A stretch of 64,000 nucleotides of DNA from Blasia pusilla (Eukaryota > Marchantiophyta > Marchantiopsida > Blasiales): contig CM114272.1 of NCBI GenBank assembly GCA_050084515.1, forward strand, positions 17,484,001-17,548,000, read 5' to 3'. The position numbers and the translations under genes were made by a program. Positions 46,470 to 57,462 of the stretch are shown piece after piece. The notes beneath the pieces were generated by a model. It was not told the DNA's origin. It ran no database searches and saw only the letters and a program-made list of their open reading frames with translations. Each line of letters opens with the position of its first letter. Position 1 is the first letter of the stretch.

Positions 46470-47460
46470 CTCTGCTAGCCACACCTAGGCTGACTATCCA
46501 TGTGAGACAATTGAGGTCCATCGCTTGCCCCAACACCTATCTCCATGATGTCTCAGTAATACCTGGCACCGCCGTAGTTCCCGTAGTGAACCCCATGGCA
46601 TGCTTGTGCTCATCTGCCATGGGCTCTTCCAATGCTCGGGTCACCTCATCCCAAATCATGCTTGGCCCTCCTTGACGAAAGACATGGGATGTTGGGAAGC
46701 TCACCAACGTAGATAAGGCTGCCCTCAACTCCCCCATCATATTGGCTATCGCCAACGGTTGTCTATCATCCGATGTCACCCCTTGAGATCGACGCCTTGA
46801 GCCCAAAACGACATCCATTGTGAGATGGGGTACTCTTTGAACTCCATTGTATGCTCAACTCAATACCTCTTATGGTATCGGGTTCGTCCACCACAACCGT
46901 GGATGGTGGGCGCGTGATCCAACTCTTGCTACATCTAACAACACAACATGTCTTTACCATGACCTCACGTGATGCATACTCGTCATCATATATGGATGAG
47001 TGTCTCCCAACAACGGCACGTTCTCCAAAATGTATGTTGAAGAACATGTATGACTCTCTTGCAAGTGTCGTACTATTCGCAGCATCTCCCAAAATATCCC
47101 TTGACCTCGGATCCTACAATCCAAATCCTCAGCTTGCTGATGAATGACCATGATATGGCCATCCAACAATCACCAAATGAATGGTGCCAACTCTATCAAG
47201 ATCCCGCGGCCCCACCAAAGAGATGTCGGTGGGTAGTGTATGTTGATATCCTCATACTGCAAATATCGGAAACAACTCAGGATACCTCTGGACCAATCTC
47301 GCCATGTGACGTAATGATACTCGCCACACGGTCTCATCTCTCTCCACATAAAGGTACTGATGCACTCGTATGCCTGCCTGCAATACTGCAGCCAATCCGA
47401 TGCTAATCCCTCCGAAGAGATCTAACACCCTAACACCCTCCTCTGGGCACTGCCACACAA
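46470..47460 (-). pseudogene. C5 cytosine-DNA methyltransferase (DNMT3/DRM-like) within gypsy copy C
   Basis: Conserved motifs appear in the canonical order over about 320 codons. Motif I: VLDLFGGISIGLAAVLQAGI (47433-47374), aligning with the LFDGIATG-type motif of DNMT3. The next acidic residue is in QYLYVERDE. Motif IV: VIVGWPYHGHSS (about 47170-47137), in which the catalytic Cys of the Pro-Cys pair is Tyr. IFWEMLRIVRHLQ follows. Motif VI: ILENVPLLGD (Glu-Asn-Val, 47017-47025). Motif VIII region: ARVGSRAHHPRLWWTN (about 46930-46880). Motif X region: HAMGF, then WR-stop-VLGQAMDLNCLTW (about 46610-46500). The family transfers methyl groups from S-adenosylmethionine to cytosine C5. This copy is dead: several stops, at least two frame changes and no catalytic Cys. 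A bacterial or host DRM/DNMT gene is less likely because protease and reverse transcriptase flank it on the same strand. Confidence 0.87.
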
Positions 47461-47472
47461 CAGGGGTGGTAT

Positions 47473-47950
47473 CTAGTGGGTCAACGTCTCCACTCCAAGA
47501 GCCCGATCGCCACGTGACTCTCGCTGCTCCGGGATAAAAGCACGACTCCACGCTTGCCTCACGAGGTCGTCGGCACTCCTCTGTAGCTCTCGAGTCGTAC
47601 CCCACAATGGTGAAGAGGTCTCGCCAACATGGGAAGAGACACCCGCCATGGCCTGTCTCTCCGTGGGACTATCTGCTACTGGGACATCCTCCGCATGTGC
47701 ATTCCCCTCCAACAACTCTCCTGGCCAACTAACACTACTTGTGAAAGCTGCCAACGTGGTCACAGACTCGTCTCGTGATCGACCACCTCGTCCCGCAAAC
47801 TGCACGGGTAACTGACTCATCCGGCCGTCATCTGACCGCCACCCTGGCCGATAAGCAACAGTCTCCTCCCAAAAGTCAAGGATGAATCCTAGGGGATATA
47901 ACACTGTACTCCCCACCAACACATCGTACGACTCAACTGGTGTCGTAATC
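47473..47950 (-). pseudogene. Aspartic protease C-terminus and protease-DNMT linker, copy C
   Basis: The first 40 codons read YDVLVGSTVLYPLGF, DFWEETVAYRPGW and MSQLPVQF. This is the characteristic end of the retropepsin domain in plant gypsy elements. The active-site half is missing, cut at 47950-47964 where inverted LTR sequence begins. About 100 codons of Ser/Glu/Arg-rich linker follow (with GRGGRSRDESVTT and GETSSPLWGTTRE) before the frame stops at 47473. The methyltransferase then continues in another frame. Confidence 0.8.
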
Positions 47951-47963
47951 GCACGTGTGGCCG

Positions 47964-48102
47964 GGTTGTGTGATCTCCATGTATATGTATGAGTTGATTT
48001 TTGTACATGTGTGGATCGACCCGTGTGTGGGGAAGATCGGTGTTGTGTGGTGTAGATGTGACCATCGATGTATGTTGTGTAGCGATATGTATGCGCACGA
48101 CA
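47964..48102 (+). repeat. Inverted 139-bp LTR-end copy beside copy C
   Basis: ggttgtgtgatct to gcgcacgaca in plus orientation, the reverse complement of 43313-43451. It truncates the protease of copy C. Beyond it, no PBS-like or internal sequence is recognisable. Confidence 0.85.
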
Positions 48103-48479
48103 ATATATGTACGGAATAGGTAGACATCTTCATATATTACTTTTGGAGAGTGTTCTTTCAATTTTCAAATTCTTTTCCTATTAACACTTGGTCCATTTCA
48201 ACCAATAAGATCGTTCATCCTCTCAACCAATAGGATCCTTAGAAATTGAATCGCATGATACCAACTAGTAATTAATGATAATGGGATGATATGATACTAG
48301 TTAGTGAAGGGAAATGCTTTCCATTTATTTAGCTCTATAATACCTTGCATACATGCGTCATATTTTTTTTAAATGCAAGTGAAACATCCAACAAAGATAT
48401 ATAAATGTGTGATATCAATATTAATTCTAACTCATTCTTAATTCAACACATTACAATATCAACACACTAACTTAATTAG

Positions 48480-51400
48480 TCTTGCTACAATGTACCATGG
48501 ATCCCACTCTCAAGATCTGATATCTAAACATGGGCACCAAACTAGGCACCAAATGAACCTCGTCAAGGATGAACCCTCCTAGGGAAATTAATTGGAATCT
48601 TCATATGGGCGTATGTTACCACTCAAACACCAAGTCACTATCAACCCAATATATACTATGTAATTAGCCTCACTTTCGTTCATACATGATGTTCCAAGAA
48701 GAAAGTAGGTGCATGGTGAGCAAGGAAAGACCTCACACGATTGTAAATATACCCTCATACAATGAGACGTTCTCCAAAATGTTGTTGGAAAACATCTTGG
48801 GGAAGTGTATAAATGTTGATCGTGTTGAAGAACTCAAAGATCTACCAAAATATACTTGATCTTGATTCCTACAAATCAACTTGACATGGCCACACTACCA
48901 TTAAAAAAATGAATCAAGGCCACATTATCAAGCTCTGGTGCCCCTAACAAAGAAATATTGGTGAAAAAAATATGATCCTATCCCTTAATGGTGGACATAG
49001 GAAGGAATTGATTTAGGATACTATTGGCCAAGCCTTACCACATGGTTTACGTAGAATCTACTTGATCATGATCTCATTTGTCTCAACATACAAATATTGA
49101 TGAACTCATAAGCTAGCATGTAACTCTACAACCAAAGTATTTATAATTTTGTCGAAGAGATTTAGTATACATACACCCTCTAGATACTACCACAATATTG
49201 TCGTGGTGTCCACGCTAGGATATCAATGTTTCTACCCTTGCAACAAGTGATACCCCTGATCCATATCGCTTCAAGGCATATACATCCCTCCATGCATATC
49301 TAACGATCCCATTGGCACTCCTTTACAAATCAATGCTCATCCCCCACAATACTAAAGAAGCATCAAATCCTTATGGTTTAGATGATCTCAAGTCACCACT
49401 ACATCTACATCCATGTCTGCAATGTTATAGAGAGATCCAATATCTTACAAATCTCCGAGCATGTGTTGTCCATGGGAATATTTGGAAGTTGACACTCCAT
49501 GTGCACTTATTGTGGGTTGTTATTGCCTAGTCCATGCCAAAGTTTCCTTTAGTGCAAGTCCTTTATAAATCTTCGTAGTGGAGCCCTACCTCCACCATGC
49601 CTCATTCTCTTCCACCTCCAAGTCTTCAAACTCCATCTAGGGATTCTAGGTGTAACTCAAACAATCTCTTGCTTGTGTGCCTAAATGAGAATGAATGAAT
49701 GTGTGGCCACACATTCATTCATTCTCATTTCAACCAAGGCCATTCTCATTCAACTAACTTGAGAGAAGAGGAACCAACATGTAAAAGAGTTGCATCGCAT
49801 AATCTCTTGCCTTGTTGAGCATCACATACCAAATTTAACTTCTACAATATTGTAAAGCGCAATCATCAACCATCAGAGATGTGCATATACACTCGAAGAT
49901 AAAGAGCAAGGAGGAGTCTTTAAGAAGCATATGCTGGTCTCTAACAATGCCCATGCGCCAACCGCTATAAGCTCACCCTCCAACACATGCAAGCCATTCA
50001 AGACTTGGGAGAGACTTAGTTGATAATCTAGTCGGAAATTTTGCATGCGTGTTTTTCAAGATCTTTAGTGCATTAGAATTGAATCATCATAAGTTTTCCA
50101 ATGCGTGCTTATTCAACTCAAACACACAACGGATCTAGTTTTTATAATATCATATATAGAGAAAAATAGAGTTGAGTTATATCTTTCTCGAATGCCAACC
50201 CTTGGGGCTTGAGTGCTCCTTAAGTTAACACCCTTTCTTCGGTCATGTTTTTCCAAGTCACAACCTTCATCGTTTGAGACACCCATTTAGGCTCATGTCT
50301 CAAGTTCTACAACTCACGGCTTGTTTCTAAGACTCCAACACATTTCCATCCTAACGTAAGCCCACTAGAGTTTTACTGTTCCGTGTGAGCACAAGTTTGA
50401 TTATGAGGGTCGTGAGATTGTGTGTAAATTTTTGTTAAAAATTCAAAAACATGTTTGGCCATGCAGAATCCAGTCTTAATACACCATAATAAACTTATTG
50501 TAATATATCATGAATCCCACTATGAGACTTAGGAATATCTAAAGATCAATTCCAAATGAGCCTCCTCAAGGATATACTTCCCATCATAACTCCATGGTAA
50601 CATATGTGCATATTCAACCATTCAAACAACATGTCACTATCAATCTTGATTACGGTGTGGATTCTTCCTTAACTACCATTACAAATAATCATCTTATAGG
50701 AGAGTAGATGCATGGTCAGAAAGAAAATACTTCTAACAAGAGGTCAATCTCTCTAATGTCATCCTTCCTCAACTTCAGTGGCCTAAGTGGAATCATTACA
50801 TGCATGAAGATAGTAATGTGCCACCTAACATACAAGAGAAGTGTGACATGTATAGATATGTCACCTCAAAGATATCAACTTATCAAGTCAAAACGACCTT
50901 ACAAAATAAGTACTACAAAGGATACTTGTAAGTTTTGATATAATCTTACTTTCCTCCCTACAACCATGACACTTTCAAAAGCAATGCAAAGCATCATGTT
51001 GCAAACAACGTCCTAAGTGGCAATGCTTTCACTACCTTCTAGATAATGTGCTACATGCACATAAAGAAAACCCAAACTTTGTCAACTTAATACGAGGAAA
51101 CCCCAACCATATGCCAAAATGAAAGGGGCTTGCGACCATCCACAAATTGATGGGTTGATGTCTCCTTGGGACATAACCACTTTTAAAATCTTTAAGAAAT
51201 TGATCTTAGATCAAGAAAAGAAACCTTAGAGAGTGGACTAAGGATGACTAGGAAAGTAACAAAATTAATCTTCTTAAAGTTAAAACTAAGGAAGGAAAAT
51301 CAAAACTTTGAGTGTTTATATGTCCATTAGAAATTAAGTCCGAGCTTGTATCTATGCACACTAGTATTATGGGTTGACACAATGTCCATCCTTGGGACAT
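48480..51400 (-). mobile_element. Highly decayed gypsy copy F with DNMT remnant
   Basis: 48757-49250 aligns with the methyltransferase region of copy C at the nucleotide level. On the minus strand it still gives VHQYLYVETNE (just after motif I; copy C has VHQYLYVERDE), the words WPCQ (48892-48881, motif IV) and a match to the Glu-Asn-Val segment (48765-48780). The sequence is strongly AT-shifted. Upstream (49280-49600) further protease-DNMT linker matches persist (ctcctttacaaatcaatgctc). A second partial copy of 48486-48745 occurs at 50500-50745. No frame survives. Confidence 0.68.
49683..49730. repeat. Perfect 48-bp palindrome
   Basis: aaatgagaatgaatgaatgtgtgg followed immediately by its exact complement, with no loop. 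It lies within the decayed copy F region. Perfect loop-free palindromes of this length are rare and usually unstable. Confidence 0.95.
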
Positions 51401-54400
51401 ATATCATTTTTTGAAGTTAAATTATGAAAAAAAAAATTAATTGAAGGAATAATAGATATTCCCGCACATATCATATCAATGGGCATTTAGATTTATTTAT
51501 CTATATTTTTATTAGAGAATTATTAGAAAGTTACTTTTTGATTTGCAAACACTGCATGTTTGACACGTGACGGAAACATATTTCTTTCTATAGCAACAAA
51601 AATTAGTCCGATCGCTACCCATCCCACCTGCTGCCCACTAGTTACTAATTACTCATAGGAAGTGTTCACTTAACCGTAGAAGTGTTCACCCTAAACCTTT
51701 TCCCACTTTGAAAACGGATATGAGAACTTTTGCTACTTGGGCAATTCAGATCTATTTACCAGTGTACTCTAGATCTTCGTGGACCCACTCTCATTCACCG
51801 CAGGCTTGGCCCGAGCGACAGATGGAAGGAGAAGATGACGTGCAAGGAACTTAGGAGGTTGACGCATGAGTTTGCGCATGCATCACAGGAAATAAAATTG
51901 CCGCAAGTGAGAAGAACTTTCAACGGTTAAGGGCACTGTTGGACACGCACCTGGAGTGATGTCCAGGTGTCCGAAAAGGATGAGTTCACAACTTTGGTGC
52001 GGCCACGGAAAGTTGCCTCATTTACGGGTGAGCGTATGAATTCGGCTCAGGTGATTGTTTTCCTTATTAAAACTTCTGACTCAGTTTCCAGAAAAGCAAA
52101 TTTGTCTTCGAATGGGCTGGACTGGTGGTAAGTCTTGTTATTCGTGAGCTGGTTTAGCCTTGTTGGGTGGTTTCAAAGAAGGGCATTGATTGGTGTGTCG
52201 CTGACGTGGAGAGCGATGTAGATCTTGAGCGTTGTCATATGCTTCTCATGATTGGCCCAGATTTGCAGCCACCATGGATGGATGCACAGTTTCTTGGAAG
52301 CTCTTCTTCCGGCTGATTTAACGTCTCCGTATAAAAACTGTCGTGCTTGCAGATGCCGTTTTTGTTTGAAAATCAAATATGAAGCGTCACGACGAGAGAC
52401 CGCCATCAGGAACTACGACTGTAAATCACGCATGGCCGCGCTCCACCGCGCTACATGTGTTCGAATGAGCGATCGTGAGCAGAAATAGTCGGCCCACGTG
52501 CCCCGCCAGCGCCGTCGCTTGAAGGTACGGCACGAGTACGGTAAGTGCATACCGTACTGCTAAGGGCACGCTGCACGGATGTCCAGACTCCAGACACATA
52601 CAATTCCACAGCGATTTGAATCCGCTACAAGGAGCTTCCGAGGCTCGATTCAACCGTGAATCCGCAAGCCACAAGTGTCCGCGTAAACGGGGAAGTAACC
52701 ACGACACGAAGATAGCTGCCCCTGCTGACAACGGGCCAGACTGGCCTTTCGCATGTCGGAGTAGCATTCGTTCTTGGCGTCCCCCTTGTCGCTGATTTTC
52801 CGGCTATGGTAAGTGTCCCAAGCTGTAGCCCGCCAGTAACTTGATCGGGTCCAGCTAAGACGGCGAAAAGCACATCAGTGCGGTGGTGAGCCAGAGAACC
52901 GGATCTATCTTTGCCTTACATCGGAGAAGATGTCTTCAGAGAAGGAGACTCTCTGAAGAGATGGCAAGATAGGCGCGTGGTTCGGATTCGCCTGGATGGT
53001 GTCCGGGCGGGAGGGTAATGGGATGTGCATTATTTAGGTCAAGACCGATCAAGAGTCACGACCTGAGCTGCTCGACACGAAGCAGTGCTGTGGATTGTCC
53101 ATAAATAGCTGCGGTGCTATGCTACTCAGGAGCTTCTTGAGCCCGTTCGTTCTCCGGCACAATCGCGAGTCTTAGTTTCGGAAGATCGGTTCAAACTTCA
53201 AAGGGTCCGATTCGACCAGTGGGGAAAAATGTCGGGAAGATACTCGGAAGGGTACCCTGAACGCGCAAAGTTTCCTGGCATTGTGCCAACCTCGAATAGC
53301 AGAATCTGCTTTCCAAGTGCAAGAAAATAGCTGCGAAGAGACCGATCGTGGCCACTTATATCACTTGAGCATCCCAGCTTGTCTCACTCCCAGTTACATC
53401 TGCGCATGCATCTCGTAGTGACTCACCTTCCTTTCTTGGATACGTCTTCTATCTGGCATCATGCCTGCGGGTCGCGAGCAGTTCTCGACACGGTGGTGAA
53501 ACATGTCACGGTGACAAGTTGTACCCGAGATTCCTGCATGATGGAGAATCAATCAGGCTGCGGGGCAATTCACTCTACTTCGTTTCACTGGATCCACATC
53601 CTCATCCAGGTGTTGCAACGAGGTTCAAAAGAAAGATATAAATTTCTTTAGGTATCCTGATTAAATTTTGGATTTCGGGTTCGAGATTCAGTCCTGGATA
53701 CTTTATCGCGGGTTGACTGAGGTATCTCAAATTTAAAGGTATATAATACACCACTGAAACTTTTGAATGATTGTTAACAAATAGTTCAACGTCGAAGAAT
53801 GTCCCCTCAAACTTGGATACGGATGTGAATAGAGGTGGTGGGGAATGCATGCCGCGTCAAAACTCCCAGAGACCAAGAATTATCCACATTTCAACACTCC
53901 GAGTATTCGCGTCCCCGGTGTTCAGCTTCGGCTGCGAGCTGAACCAGCCGGATTCAAGACACATTTCAAACCAATTTACAAAAAATCGGACAAAGAATTA
54001 TTACATTCAAATACGTCATCGTAATTCGTTCACCATGACTCATTTGAATGTAATTATTCTCAGTGCGATTACACTAGTGTTTCGACTGTGCAATGTGCAA
54101 CCGACTGAAGACCGTCGCCCGTCGTCATTCAGCACTTGAATCGTCAAGTCGCAAGCCTGCACTGCTAGATGCATTTTTTCTTCTTTCACTGGTGCAGTCA
54201 CCGTGCGACAGCCTTACAGAATACAAGCTCCCACTCTTTTCACACCCTGGATGGTTTGCTCCGTTTCTATTTTTTTAATCATCGAAGTACATACTTCGGC
54301 TAGGACCATCGTGTGTGGAAGAGCTTCGGCCTCGAGGAATGCTGCTCGACTCTCACCTTAACCGTTTGAAAGGACCGGCTGACTGCGGCGCGATCCTATT

Positions 54401-55190
54401 TTTGGCTTCGTGGTTTTCCCGAACCCTGGGCCGGCCGTGTCCTTCACGTACTCGATTCTTTGAGTCCTCTTTTGTTTTGTACCTCCGATGGTTCTCCGTC
54501 GCCCTTTTTTACAGGCTTCTCATCACCCTTTCTCAGATGTCCCATTCGTTTTTTCGCGGGTTGGATGTGGTTCTTTTCCCTCCTTCCCAGCCTCTTCAGA
54601 CGCATTCCTTTTTCCCATTCTCGCCCGCTTCTTTGCGCAGCGCCCGCCCATTTGGGTATTCGTCCCGAGTTTCTCACTCCGATTCAGGGATCGGGGAGAT
54701 TTTTTAAAGATGCCAGGCGATTACTGGTAATATATATACTTACCCGATTTTTTTTCTTTAGTCATGGGCTCCGGTTGGAAAATTTCGTTTTCTATGTTCA
54801 TTTTCTGGAAATTTTCCATATTAATCCGTGAAATTCCAAAAATTTAAAAATTTGGCGTCGAATTTCCGTCCCAATTCCCGGTCACCAACGAGTTTCCGGA
54901 TTTTTTTACAGTCACCGGGAAAAATCCGGCCGTTGAAATTTTCATTGGTAAATTTTCGACTAGCAAATACGGTCATAAGATTTTCAACCAACAAGCAGCG
55001 TCCTCTCTTTCCCATTCATTCACTATCATCACTCCAACATTCTAATCAACCTAACTTCCAACACTCTAAAAAATTTCAACTCCAAAGACCTCATGTCACT
55101 TGGTAATAAATCACATATCATTTAGTAAGATATCCTTGGCAGGAGTTGAACCTGGTTCCTCCCACCGGTTGGGAGCCAAGGATCCTCCCC
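51401..55190. other. Unassigned region with several overlapping short frames
   Basis: 51401-51640 is AT-rich. 51700-54760 is closer to balanced composition and has overlapping frames of 60-130 codons on both strands (for example 52426-52767 minus and 54315-54831 plus). None carries a motif that I recognise, and none extends across a plausible spliced gene. The 54400-54720 stretch is pyrimidine-rich on the plus strand, which makes frames open by chance (Phe/Ser/Leu/Pro-rich). A host gene with unrecognised product or a promoter region cannot be excluded. Confidence 0.3.
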
Positions 55191-55193
55191 CTT

Positions 55194-55229
55194 TATAATA
55201 CTTGGAGCCCCAAAGCTCCAAGTATTCTA
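55194..55229. repeat. Inverted repeat, 15-bp arms
   Basis: tataatacttggagc and its complement (14 of 15 bases), loop cccaaa. Flanking ccttta/taaaagg extends the stem imperfectly. It sits close to the 3' side of the hAT copy. Confidence 0.8.
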
Positions 55230-55301
55230 AAAGGGCCCTACAAAACCAACAAATCTAAATCAAAACATTCTAATTTATATAAACTCCAGGGTTGTCTCCT
55301 T

Positions 55302-57462
55302 CTACGTCTCCAGACAGATATTTTTTGGACTAGCAAAGATATATCTAAAATGAGCAGAAATTTTCCATAACACAACAGACTCACCCAACAAGTCCTCGTA
55401 ATCGGAGGAAGGGCCTTCTAAGGCAATCCTCAAAACAACATCTAAGTATTTTGTAGACAACCTATTGCGAGATTTGCTCTTGATCATATTTTGAATGGAG
55501 AAAGCTCTCTCGCAAATAGCAGCAGTACTCACACATTGGACTCTAGAAAATTTGCTAAAATCAACAAGTTTGAAAACTTACATTGCAAAGAGGGACTCCA
55601 ACTTACCATAGCCCATAGGTCCCTAAAGTTGCGATCCTTCCACTCTGTGGTAGCCATCAGTTTGAAACACTAAAACTCTTGTTTCACAATAGGAGAGTTA
55701 ATCAAAGCAGGTTGCAACTGACCTCTAAGAGGTAAGTGAGCTCCAAAGAAACCACACAAATCATCTAAATCTTTACATCCCCAACTATTCAATCCCACCT
55801 GTCTAGAAGGCATGTGTAAGGGGTTTAGAATTTTCATTGCACCAATAAGATGGTTATCTCGAAATCGATCTTGCAAAGCTGAACATACATTTTCAGCAAA
55901 CCTTTTCTGAAAGATTAATGCGGCCTCCAGATCCCTACCTATGTGATCTTGAGACATCTCTATACTATGGAACCTTTTACCCCTTATCTCAGACTGTAAA
56001 CGTCGAAGATAGCCACCCGGAGGCCCAAAATCAGGTAAAATATGATAACCAGTGCTTTCAGAGAAGGTTGATGCATTCAAGTCATGTGTTTCCATCACAA
56101 AATTCATAGTGATGGAAGCTATCTCGAAATTAACAATGCTTCCTATAGTGCTAACATCCACAAACTTTTACTGGAAAATCTTGCTCAAATTTGCAAGCAT
56201 GGAAAGGATATCAGCTAGAAAATATAATTGATAGATCATTTGGAATGATCTTAACTTGTTAAATAAATGAGAAGCATTCCCATCATCTTCCGAAGGAGAA
56301 TGTCCCTAAAATAAATCAACACCGATTCTAGAGAATCACACAATGTGGAAACAACTTGCCATCGAGATAACCAACGTATTTTATAGTATCTTTTCATCAC
56401 TCATGTGAAATCATTGAACTTTTCCTGCAAAGTGAACAGAAGTGTTCTCCTTTTGGATGACCTTCTGAAGTAACCAGCAACAGAATTGAGAATGGAATCC
56501 ACTTCACTAGAGATTACCTTGCAATCAACAACTTTTGCAGCAGATTTGTCCTATGAGCAACACAATGAACAGATAGAATATAGGGGTTCACCTTTTGCTT
56601 CATTTGTGAAGATATCCTTTTCTGGCTACCTACCATTGTCGAGGCACCATCAGAGCCAAAGGCAACCATTTTGGAGAATTCCAACCCTCCATCCTTGATG
56701 AGTTGCAACAACATTTCAGTAATGACGTTTTAAGACTTTGACTCACACTGAAGTAATCCAAGAAAACAACACTCTGCCTGTCCCCCTTCAATGAAAGTGG
56801 CAAACACAACTAAATGACCAGTAACAGATATGTCTGTGGACTCATCAATCATAATACCAAAAAAGGGAGAAGAGTTCTTAGCAAGACTTGGCTGATGAAA
56901 TAAGATATTTCACTACAACTCCTTTCATCATGATAAAGATCTCTTGTAATAGGTGTGTTTACAGAAAGCAATAACTTACATAGATTGGGAAATTTCAGAA
57001 ATGGCATAGCCTCCTTCACAAGGAAGTATGCACACTTGAACAATGTTAGGAGGGCTACTTCACAGGTCCGGTTTGTGGTCGCAATGGCCTTGGCCATCGA
57101 CTTCTTACCTCCATTAGTAGCCCATGAGATCTTGATATGCTCATTGGACTTGGGGTGGTCAGTGAACGCACAAACTTTACAATTAATTGCCCCATGTTTA
57201 GCAAAAGCACTCTTCCCCTTCCCTTCCTACAGACTTTACAAAAAATCCTACCAAGACCTGAATCATAATCGATCCAATCATACATTGAGTACCACACATC
57301 CTTCCATGCAATGCGAAATTTTTCAGGTAAGGCTCCACTACTACTTGACGTAGGTTGTTCATCTTTATCATCAGATGAGCCAGATAATGCAATAATATGT
57401 GGCACATCGTTTTGAGGTCCCTTATCTAAGAATCAACTCATCGTCTTTTGTCTCTTGGCCAT
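55302..57462 (-). pseudogene. hAT-family transposase (BED/TTF-type zinc finger plus dimerisation domain)
   Basis: The start MAKRQKTMS (57462) is followed at once by TGA, then by FLDKGPQNDVPHII. A zinc-finger region contains FRIAWKDVWYSMYDWI and IFCKVCRKG. After frame changes, the RNase H-like core shows MIDESTDISVTGHLVVF (first catalytic Asp) and MVAFGSDGASTMVGSQKR (second), then HCVAHRTNLL. The 56161-55670 frame spans the helical insertion, and 55532-55302 holds the C-terminal hAT dimerisation segment with CERAFSIQNMIKSKSRNRLS and LDVVLRIALEGPS, including the expected Glu. The organisation resembles ZNF862/ZMYM-like hAT transposases. At least four stops or shifts make it inactive. I could not identify terminal inverted repeats or the 8-bp target duplication. 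Confidence 0.88.

Larger units (their letters stand above)
42695..47950 (-). mobile_element. Ty3/gypsy copy C carrying a DNA methyltransferase and a PHD finger
   Basis: Read on the minus strand, this copy shows the end of the aspartic protease (47950-47810), a linker, a C5 cytosine-DNA methyltransferase (about 47450-46470), reverse transcriptase (46240-45690), RNase H (45600-45200), integrase (44870-43950), a tail with PHD finger (43690-43560), a purine tract, the extra LTR-end copy and the LTR. Gag and the 5' LTR are missing; the protease is cut at an inverted LTR-end copy (47964-48102). Many stops and frameshifts make it inactive. All domains lie on one strand in retroelement order, which argues that the methyltransferase is a resident part of the polyprotein rather than a host gene. 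Confidence 0.9.

Noticed and set aside
46470-47460. DNMT segment as a free-standing host DRM or DNMT3 gene
   Set aside because: It has protease upstream and reverse transcriptase downstream on the same strand, no introns are needed to read it, and two other gypsy copies carry parts of it in the same place.
43313-48102. Copy C as a cut-and-paste transposon with 139-bp inverted termini
   Set aside because: The inverted repeats are LTR ends, a full LTR adjoins one side, and the coding content is gypsy. No target duplication was found.
54315-54831. Three overlapping plus-strand frames of 80-130 codons
   Set aside because: The strand is pyrimidine-rich, which keeps all three frames open. The products are Phe/Ser/Pro-rich without motifs.
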